Source: UBA8337 sp049889915
Lineage (GTDB): Bacteria; Pseudomonadota; Alphaproteobacteria; RS24
Direction: 5' to 3'
Length of the DNA stretch: 17,045 nucleotides
Assembly (NCBI GenBank): GCA_049889915.1
Contig: JBMHCM010000060.1
Coordinates: 1-17,045, forward strand
Shown here piece by piece: positions 11,614-17,045 of this stretch. A model generated the notes under the pieces. That model was not told where the DNA came from. It saw only the letters and a list, made by a program, of their open reading frames with translations, and did not search any database. Positions within the stretch are counted from its first letter, which is position 1. Each line of letters starts with the position of its first letter. Made by a program: the position numbers and the translations under genes.

Positions 11614-12803
11614 CAGCGCCCCTCCGGCATGAGCAGGCTAGCCACCGCTTGCGCGGCCAAACCTTCGCCGCGACCGGTAAAGCCAAGCCCTTCAGTCGTT
11701 GTCGCTTTGACGGCCACTTGCGCGACGCTCAGGCCGCAAATTTCAGCAATAGACTGCCGCATGGCATTACGGTGCGGGCCGATTTTCGGCTGCTCGCAAA
11801 TCAGTGTCAGGTCGATATGGCTGATGCGTGCTTGTTTGTCGGCCGCCAGTGCTACCGCATGGTGCAAAAAGTCAGCCGATGGGCGGTCCTTATTGGTCTC
11901 ATCTGACGGCGGAAAATGATCGCCAATATCACCGGCAGCCAGCGCTCCCAGCAGCGCATCGGTAATTGCGTGCAGGGCCACATCAGCATCGCTATGGCCG
12001 ATAAGCGTACGGTCATGCGCAATAGCAATGCCGCCCAACATAATGGCCTCGGCGCTGCCCGGCGCATCAAAGCGGTGAACGTCAAACCCCATGCCGGTAC
12101 GCGGCATTAATGCGGTGCTCATAAAATCATCCTCATGGGTCAATTTAATGTTGCGGCTATCGCCATCGACCAGGGCGACGCGCAGTCCCGCCGCCTCGGC
12201 CACGGCGGCATCATCGGTCATGCCCGCTGCCGCTGCCTGATGCGCGGCCAATATTTTATCGAAATGGAAGGCCTGCGGCGTTTGTGCGCGATACAGATCG
12301 TCTCGCGGCACGGTTTCACCGATTACAGCATTGGCCACAGCATTGTTTGCCCGTTTCAGCGTATCGGTCACCGGCAAGGCGGGCAGGGCACCGTCATTAT
12401 CTTTCAAGGCATCAACACACGCATCGATGATTTTGTCGCTGACATAGGGCCGCGCTGCATCATGGATGAGCACAATATCCGGCGCGCCATCCGGTTGTTG
12501 CGCCAGGGCTTCGAGACCCAGCCGCACCGAGTCCTGCCGTTCAGCGCCGCCATGACAAAAAATAAAATTGTGATAAGTTAATGACTTAATAGAATTATTA
12601 TAAAGTTTTACATCATTCTGATGAATGACCGTGCAAATCTTGTTGATGTGTTTGTTTTGCGCAAAAGCGTTAAGGCTGCGCGCCAACACCGTATCGCCGC
12701 CACCATCCGGCATGGCGCGATATTGTTTGGGTAAGCCTTCGCCGGCGCGGTGTCCACGCCCGGCCGCCACCATCACCACAGCAATTTTCGGTGCATCCGT
12801 CAT
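11613..12803 (-). CDS. ispDF: Bifunctional IspD/IspF: MEP cytidylyltransferase and MEcPP synthase
   Basis: This 396-residue fusion carries out two steps of the MEP isoprenoid pathway. Residues 1 to about 230 are IspD: VVMVAAGRGHRAGEGLPKQY (CTP binding), GGAERQDSVRLGL, HDAARPYVS and YRAQTPQAF. From about residue 236 it is IspF: MGFDVHRF (Asp241 and His243 bind metal), IGHSDADVALHAITDALLGA, DIGDHFPPSDE and KATTTEGLGFTGRGEG. The intervening enzyme IspE is not in the window. The fusion is typical of alphaproteobacteria. A striking feature is an AT-rich patch at about 12555-12620, which encodes a stretch rich in Asn, Lys, Tyr and Ile (around residues 62-83) in the variable part of IspD; the reading frame is intact. 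No clear ribosome binding site precedes the ATG. Followed by pgpA with a 1-base overlap. Confidence 0.96.
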   Translation of the reverse strand: MTDAPKIAVVMVAAGRGHRAGEGLPKQYRAMPDGGGDTVLARSLNAFAQNKHINKICTVIHQNDVKLYNNSIKSLTYHNFIFCHGGAERQDSVRLGLEALAQQPDGAPDIVLIHDAARPYVSDKIIDACVDALKDNDGALPALPVTDTLKRANNAVANAVIGETVPRDDLYRAQTPQAFHFDKILAAHQAAAAGMTDDAAVAEAAGLRVALVDGDSRNIKLTHEDDFMSTALMPRTGMGFDVHRFDAPGSAEAIMLGGIAIAHDRTLIGHSDADVALHAITDALLGALAAGDIGDHFPPSDETNKDRPSADFLHHAVALAADKQARISHIDLTLICEQPKIGPHRNAMRQSIAEICGLSVAQVAVKATTTEGLGFTGRGEGLAAQAVASLLMPEGR

Positions 12804-12876
12804 CTTGGCAATCTAGCCCGAACCGTCAGCTTTGGCGATAGGCTTGCGAAGGGGTGGCGATTATTCTTGCCAAAGG

Positions 12877-12927
12877 GCCTAAATGCCTGCATTTTAGGCA
12901 AACTTATGAAAATAAACGGTTTGCCTA
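12877..12927 (+). promoter_or_regulatory. dusB leader with mutually exclusive hairpins
   Basis: Three arms are visible: A, GCCTAAA (12877-12883); B, TTTAGGCAAAC (12893-12903); C, GTTTGCCTA (12919-12927). A pairs with the first 7 bases of B (9-base loop); C pairs perfectly over 9 bases with TAGGCAAAC of B (15-base loop). Both cannot form together. Arm C ends 4 bases before the dusB ATG, and no ribosome binding site precedes that ATG. This has the form of an attenuation or translation switch for dusB-ntrB-ntrC. The pairing is seen; the function is inferred. Confidence 0.5.
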
Positions 12928-12935
12928 TTAAATGA
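12906..12935 (+). CDS. Possible 9-codon leader peptide overlapping the dusB start
   Basis: ATG at 12906 opens MKINGLPIK and ends at TGA 12933-12935, which overlaps the dusB ATG (12932) in an ATGA junction. A weak AGG lies 7 bases before the mini-ORF start, inside pairing arm B, and the start codon sits in the loop of hairpin B:C. Translation would melt arm C and deliver a terminating ribosome to dusB. It could be chance, or a former N-terminus of DusB separated by an indel. Confidence 0.35.
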   Translation: MKINGLPIK

Positions 12936-13921
12936 CCATTTCTGTCGGTGATATATCTTTGAACGGACGGGTGCTTTTGGCGCCAATGTCCGGTGTCACC
13001 GATTTGGCATTTCGCCAATGCGTCGCCAAAACCACCGGTGCGCAAGTTGTGTCGGAAATGGTGGCCAGTGAAGATTTGGTCCGCGCCCGCCCCGATGTGG
13101 TGAAGCGCGCCGAGGGCGCTGACTTATCACCCTTTATCTTGCAATTGGCCGGGCGCGACCCGCATTGGATGCGCGAGGGCGCCAAGCTGGCCTGTGCCGC
13201 CGGAGCCGACATTGTTGATATTAATATGGGCTGCCCGTCGCGTCAGGTTACCGGCGGTCTGTCCGGCTCGGCGCTGATGCGCGATGAAGGCTTGGCCGAG
13301 GCGATTATCGCCGCCACCATTGAGGGCAGCGATAAGCCGGTGACGCTGAAAATGCGCCTTGGTTGGGACCATGACAGCCTCAACGCGCCGCATTTGGCGC
13401 GCATTGCGCAAGGGCTGGGCGTTAAAATGATCACCGTGCATGGCCGCACGCGTTGCCAGTTCTACAAAGGCACGGCCGATTGGCAGGCGGTGCGGGCCAC
13501 CGTTGAGGCGGTTGATATTCCGGTTATCGTCAATGGCGATATTGTGGACGGTGCGGCCGCCAAGCAGGCATTGGCGCAGTCCGGCGCTGATGGGGTGATG
13601 GTCGGTAGAGCTGCGATCGGTCGTCCGTGGTTGCTTGGGCAGGTGGCGACGTTTCTTAATGACGGCGTATGGCCGTCTGACCCGCCGGCCGAGCAGCAAT
13701 GGGCAATTTTCGACGATTGGTATACTCGCTGCCTGACGCATTATGGCGAAGGGCTGGGGGTTCGGGTTGGCCGCAAACATATTGCCGGTTTTATCGAAGC
13801 GTTTTTGGGGGTCGCTGAAGGGCGCGCGACCCGTGCGCATATTTGCCGCCTCGATGACCCGCAAGCAGTGCGCGATGCCATGCAGCAGGTCTATCAAACC
13901 GGCAAGCAGGTGGCGGCATGA
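12932..13921 (+). CDS. dusB: tRNA-dihydrouridine synthase DusB (NifR3 family)
   Basis: DusB is a flavoenzyme that reduces specific uridines in tRNA to dihydrouridine using NADPH. The 329 residues show the FMN-binding barrel followed by a helical C-terminal domain. Motifs are LLAPMSGVTDLAFRQ, QLAGRDPHWM, ADIVDINMGCPSRQV with catalytic Cys101, TLKMRLGWD, VHGRTRCQFYKG, VNGDI, and DGVMVGRAAIGRPW. The old alphaproteobacterial name nifR3 reflects its place ahead of ntrB and ntrC, as here. Its stop overlaps the ntrB start by 4 bases (ATGA). The region before its ATG has no ribosome binding site but contains a small leader ORF and alternative hairpins, so its translation, and through coupling that of NtrB and NtrC, may be regulated there. 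Confidence 0.95.
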   Translation: MTISVGDISLNGRVLLAPMSGVTDLAFRQCVAKTTGAQVVSEMVASEDLVRARPDVVKRAEGADLSPFILQLAGRDPHWMREGAKLACAAGADIVDINMGCPSRQVTGGLSGSALMRDEGLAEAIIAATIEGSDKPVTLKMRLGWDHDSLNAPHLARIAQGLGVKMITVHGRTRCQFYKGTADWQAVRATVEAVDIPVIVNGDIVDGAAAKQALAQSGADGVMVGRAAIGRPWLLGQVATFLNDGVWPSDPPAEQQWAIFDDWYTRCLTHYGEGLGVRVGRKHIAGFIEAFLGVAEGRATRAHICRLDDPQAVRDAMQQVYQTGKQVAA

Positions 13922-15012
13922 TGGATGAGAAGCACATTCTCGACTCGCTGCCGCAGCCGGTGCTGGCAGTGGCGGAAAACCGCCATATCACTTATGCCAA
14001 TTTTGCCGCGCAGGAGTTTTTCGGCGTCGGCCTGAATGTGCTGCGGCGACAGCATATTGAACGTATCGTGCCGTTTGGTAGCCCGTTGGTCGGGCTGGTG
14101 GAGCGCTGTCTCGACGCAGCAGCCAGCTTTAATGAATATGGCATCGACCTGACCATGCCGCTGATTGCCGGTGATAAGTCCGACCGTATTGTTGATTTGC
14201 ATGTGACGCCCGGCGGAACCGATGCCGCGCGGCATGCGCTGATTGTCGTGCAACCGCGCTCAGTTGCGCATCACATCGACCGGCAATTGACGCATCGTGG
14301 CGCCGCGCGTTCGGTTTCGGCCATGTCGGCCATGCTGGCGCATGAGATTAAAAATCCGCTTTCCGGCATTAAGGGGGCGGCGCAATTGTTGGAAAGCGAC
14401 GCCAACCCTGAAAATATCGACTTAACGCAATTGATTATCAGCGAAACCGACCGGATTGCCGGTCTGGTTGATGAGTTTGAGGTGTTCACCGATAATCACG
14501 CGGAGATGGACCAAGCGGTTAATGTGCATGCCGTGCTCGGTAATGTGCGCTTGCTGGCCGGTAATGGTTTCGCCTCGCATGTGACTTTTCAGGAAGATTA
14601 TGACCCGTCGCTTCCGCCGGTGCAGGGCAATAAGGATTTGCTGACGCAAGTCTTCCTCAATCTGGTGAAGAATGCGGCCGAGGCGGCGGTCGGCAAAAAG
14701 CCGGAAATTCGGCTTGTGTCGGCGTTTCGACCGGGTGTTAGATTGTCGGTACCGGGGTGCGCCAAGCCGGTCAGCTTGCCGCTTGAGTTTAGCGTTATTG
14801 ATAATGGCGCCGGCGTGCCGGAAGATATTCGCAGCCATTTGTTTGACCCGTTTGTGACCACTAAAGCGACCGGCACTGGTTTGGGGCTGGCTTTGGTGGC
14901 AAAAATTATTGGCGATCATGGCGGCACCATTGAATGCGATAGTGAGCCGGGCCGCACCGTATTTTGTGTCCGTTTGCCGATGACCAAAACAACTCTGGAG
15001 AGCGATCAATGA
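13918..15012 (+). CDS. ntrB: Nitrogen regulation sensor histidine kinase NtrB
   Basis: NtrB is a cytoplasmic kinase/phosphatase that phosphorylates NtrC under nitrogen limitation and is normally controlled by PII proteins. The 364 residues lack membrane helices. A PAS domain occupies about residues 5-115 (ILDSLPQPVLAVAENRHITYANFAAQEFFG). The dimerisation and phosphotransfer helix carries MLAHEIKNPLSGIKGAAQLL with His142 as the phosphorylation site. The ATPase domain has an N-box (FLNLVKNAAEA), the G1 motif VIDNGAGVP, the F-box DPFVTTKATGTGLGLAL, and a C-terminal VFCVRLP. ATGATG at the front offers two starts, and I use the first, which overlaps the dusB stop by 4 bases. Its own stop overlaps ntrC by 4 bases, so the three genes form one tightly coupled operon. 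Confidence 0.96.
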   Translation: MMDEKHILDSLPQPVLAVAENRHITYANFAAQEFFGVGLNVLRRQHIERIVPFGSPLVGLVERCLDAAASFNEYGIDLTMPLIAGDKSDRIVDLHVTPGGTDAARHALIVVQPRSVAHHIDRQLTHRGAARSVSAMSAMLAHEIKNPLSGIKGAAQLLESDANPENIDLTQLIISETDRIAGLVDEFEVFTDNHAEMDQAVNVHAVLGNVRLLAGNGFASHVTFQEDYDPSLPPVQGNKDLLTQVFLNLVKNAAEAAVGKKPEIRLVSAFRPGVRLSVPGCAKPVSLPLEFSVIDNGAGVPEDIRSHLFDPFVTTKATGTGLGLALVAKIIGDHGGTIECDSEPGRTVFCVRLPMTKTTLESDQ

Positions 15013-16454
15013 GCCAAGGAACCGTTCTCGTTGCCGATGACGATAAGGCCATCCGCACCGTTTTGACACAAGCACTGACCCGCGCCGGATTTGAAGTCCG
15101 TGCTGCCGGTACCGCCTCTTCGCTCTGGCAATGGGTCAGCAATGGCGAAGGCGATGTCATCGTTACCGATGTGATGATGCCGGACCAAAACGCTTTTGAC
15201 CTTATCCCGCGTATCAAAAAACTGCGCCCCGATTTGCCGATTATCGTCATCAGCGCCAAGAACACCCTCGGCACGGCCATTACGGCGGCTGAGAAAGGTG
15301 CCTTTGATTATCTGCCCAAGCCGTTTGATCTGGCCGAACTGACCGATTTGGTGCAACGCGCCATTGAGGTGCCGCGCGATACGGGCAATCAGCGCGATGA
15401 GGCCGATGATGAAGACGGCCTGCCGCTGGTCGGCGGCTCACCGGCCATGCAGGAAATCTATCGCGCCGTGGCACGGCTGACGCAAAATGATTTGTCGGTA
15501 CTGATTACCGGCGAAAGCGGCACCGGCAAAGAATTGGTGGCCCGCGCCTTGCACGATTATGGCACCCGCAAGCGCGGCGAATTTGTCGCCATTAATATGG
15601 CGGCCATTCCACGCGACCTGATTGAGAGCGAGCTCTTCGGCCATGAGAAGGGTGCGTTCACCGGTGCCAATCAGCGTATGGATGGCCGTTTCGCGCAAGC
15701 CGAGGGCGGCACGCTGTTTCTTGATGAGATTGGCGACATGCCGATGGAAACGCAAACCCGTTTGCTGCGCGTGCTGCAAGAAGGCGAATACACGACGATT
15801 GGCGGCCGCACGCCGATAAAGACCGATGTGCGAATTATTGCTGCCACCCACCAAGATTTGCGCCGTCTCATTCGGCAGGGTCTGTTTCGCGAAGACTTGT
15901 ATTTCCGCCTTAATGTGGTGCCGCTGCGGCTGCCGCCATTGCGCGAGCGGCTAGAAGATATTGATGATTTGGTGCGCCATTTTATGGCGCGTGGTGTGGA
16001 AGAGGGGCTGGCCGCCAAAAACTTTGACCAGGCGGCGCGCGACGAGATGCGCGCCCATAGCTGGCCGGGCAATGTGCGCGAATTGGAAAATCTGGTACGC
16101 CGTCTGTGCGCGCTTTATGTCGAAGACACCATCAGCGCCGATGCGGTGCGCATGGAGTTGAACGAAACCGATTTGCAAGCGCCCGGCGTGGCCCCCGCCG
16201 AAGCGGGCAGCCTGACCGACAGCCTGCATTTCCATTTAAACAATTACTTTAAAAGCCATGGCAATGGCCTGCCACCCAATGGGCTGTATGAGCGGGTGCT
16301 GCGTGAAGTTGAGTTACCGCTGATTGAACTGAGCTTGGAGGCAACCCGCGGCAACCAAATCAAAGCGGCAGAGCTGCTGGGACTGAACCGCAATACGCTG
16401 CGCAAAAAAATCCAAGAACTGAATATTGAAGTGGTGCGCGGCGGCAAGAAATAA
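15009..16454 (+). CDS. ntrC: Nitrogen regulation response regulator NtrC (sigma-54 activator)
   Basis: NtrC activates sigma-54 promoters of nitrogen assimilation genes when phosphorylated by NtrB. Three domains are clear in 481 residues. The receiver has an acidic pocket (ADDDKA) and Asp54 in IVTDVMMPD, the E. coli number, with KPFD near its end. The AAA+ domain has Walker A GESGTGKE, the sigma-54 loop GAFTGA, Walker B GGTLFLDEIGDMP, and REDLYFRLNVVPLRLPPLRER. A Fis-type helix-turn-helix ends the protein (NQIKAAELLGLNRNTLRKKI). The ATG at 15009 is preceded by GGAGAG with 6 bases spacing and overlaps the ntrB stop; an in-frame ATG at 14964 lies inside ntrB and precedes the domain boundary. In many relatives ntrYX follows, but here it does not. 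Confidence 0.97.
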   Translation: MSQGTVLVADDDKAIRTVLTQALTRAGFEVRAAGTASSLWQWVSNGEGDVIVTDVMMPDQNAFDLIPRIKKLRPDLPIIVISAKNTLGTAITAAEKGAFDYLPKPFDLAELTDLVQRAIEVPRDTGNQRDEADDEDGLPLVGGSPAMQEIYRAVARLTQNDLSVLITGESGTGKELVARALHDYGTRKRGEFVAINMAAIPRDLIESELFGHEKGAFTGANQRMDGRFAQAEGGTLFLDEIGDMPMETQTRLLRVLQEGEYTTIGGRTPIKTDVRIIAATHQDLRRLIRQGLFREDLYFRLNVVPLRLPPLRERLEDIDDLVRHFMARGVEEGLAAKNFDQAARDEMRAHSWPGNVRELENLVRRLCALYVEDTISADAVRMELNETDLQAPGVAPAEAGSLTDSLHFHLNNYFKSHGNGLPPNGLYERVLREVELPLIELSLEATRGNQIKAAELLGLNRNTLRKKIQELNIEVVRGGKK

Positions 16455-16517
16455 ATTTCTTGTCTGCATTGGCGCACGGGCTTACCGTTTGAGCAATCAA
16501 ATTTGGGAGGATTTACC

Positions 16518-17045
16518 ATGGGTAAAGGACCGCTGAGCGGCATTAAAATCATTGAAATGACAGGTATCGGCCCAGGGCCTTACTGCGCCATGTTGTTGTC
16601 AGATATGGGCGCAGAAGTGCTGCGTATCGACCGCAAAGGCGGCGGTGGCGGTATTCCCCGTGACCCGCATAGCCGTGGGCGTCGCTCTTTGGCTTTGGAT
16701 TTGAAAAAGCCGGAAGCGGTGGAGACCGTTTTGCGTCTGGTTGAGCAAGCCGATGCGCTGCAAGAGGGCTATCGCCCCGGCGTGATGGAGCGTTTGGGGC
16801 TGGGGCCGGATGTCTGCTTGGCGCGCAATGAGGCATTGGTTTATGGCCGGATGACCGGCTGGGGGCAATATGGCCCGCTGGCCCATGCTGCCGGACACGA
16901 TATTAACTACATCTCGCTGACCGGGGCGCTGGCCGGTATCGGTAAAGACAAGCCGGTGCCGCCGCTCAATCTGGTTGGTGATTTTGGCGGCGGGTCACTG
17001 TTCTTGGCTTTGGGCATGGTGTCGGCGCTGCTGTCGGCGAAAAAT
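16518..17045 (+). CDS. Alpha-methylacyl-CoA racemase, CaiB/BaiF CoA-transferase superfamily (3' truncated by window edge)
   Basis: The 176 visible codons encode the first part of a CaiB/BaiF (class III CoA transferase fold) protein. The subgroup is probably alpha-methylacyl-CoA racemase, which epimerises 2-methylacyl-CoA thioesters, for example in branched-chain fatty acid or sterol side-chain breakdown. Supporting motifs are GIGPGPYCAMLLSDMGAEVLRID, DPHSRGRRSLALDLKKPE, TGWGQYGPLAHAAGHDINYI (His127) and NLVGDFGGGSL (Asp155); these match the catalytic His and Asp of the mycobacterial racemase, numbered 126 and 156 there as I recall. GGGAGG at 16505-16510 stands 7 bases before the ATG, a strong ribosome binding site. 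It starts 63 bases after ntrC with no obvious terminator between. It is probably not part of the nitrogen pathway. The rest lies outside the window. Confidence 0.92.
   Translation, partial: MGKGPLSGIKIIEMTGIGPGPYCAMLLSDMGAEVLRIDRKGGGGGIPRDPHSRGRRSLALDLKKPEAVETVLRLVEQADALQEGYRPGVMERLGLGPDVCLARNEALVYGRMTGWGQYGPLAHAAGHDINYISLTGALAGIGKDKPVPPLNLVGDFGGGSLFLALGMVSALLSAKN

Noticed and set aside
12135..12581. Plus-strand open frame of 148 codons opposite ispDF
   Set aside because: Antisense to conserved IspD sequence, no motif, no ribosome binding site worth noting.
14422..15075. Minus-strand open frame of 217 codons opposite ntrB
   Set aside because: Fully opposite the NtrB kinase domains; no family features. 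Shadow of a real gene.

Overview
This window looks like a chromosomal, largely housekeeping segment of an alphaproteobacterium; the order is not resolved. The evidence is the fused ispDF, the gene order dusB-ntrB-ntrC, the string lipA-coq10/ratA-pncC-pgpA-ispDF, a DivIC/FtsB protein of alphaproteobacterial type, and a queuosine cluster. Base composition is moderately GC-rich and quite even, with one sharp AT-rich exception inside ispDF. No rRNA, tRNA, CRISPR array, insertion sequence or phage block was seen. No stretch longer than 300 bases lacks a gene.

Layout. 1-1347 (+): the C-terminal part of pyrG (CTP synthase), then kdsA (KDO-8-phosphate synthase). CTP and KDO-8-P both feed CMP-KDO and lipopolysaccharide core synthesis. 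1373-4075 (-): queuosine precursor operon, read queC, queE, a DUF1640-like coiled-coil membrane protein, queD, queF. 4165-5439 (+): eno (enolase), followed by a strong bidirectional terminator. 5539-8008 (-): a two-gene metal-uptake module made of a small His/Asp-rich exported protein and a ZnuD-like TonB-dependent receptor. 8127-10425 (+): ftsB, an M15-type peptidase, lipA and a COQ10/RatA START-domain protein. 10446-12803 (-): a 37-residue membrane ORF, pncC/cinA, pgpA and ispDF. 12932-16454 (+): dusB-ntrB-ntrC with 4-base stop/start overlaps. 16518-end (+): the first 176 codons of an alpha-methylacyl-CoA racemase.

The genes fall into known units: preQ1 synthesis (QueD, QueE, QueC, QueF in pathway order), nitrogen two-component signalling (NtrB/NtrC) with the tRNA dihydrouridine synthase DusB, lipoate synthesis, isoprenoid and phosphatidylglycerol synthesis, and outer-membrane metal uptake. 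The familiar alphaproteobacterial order eno-ftsB-pdhABC-lpd-lipA is broken: the receptor module lies between eno and ftsB, and only a peptidase gene lies between ftsB and lipA.

The most interesting unexplained signals are: the dusB leader, with three mutually exclusive pairing arms and a 9-codon ORF whose stop overlaps the dusB start; four GANTC (CcrM-type) sites in 58 bases at the ftsB promoter and start; a TonB receptor whose signal peptide and ribosome binding site point to an ATT start; a QueD with Asn where the active-site Cys is expected; and an AT-rich island inside ispDF.
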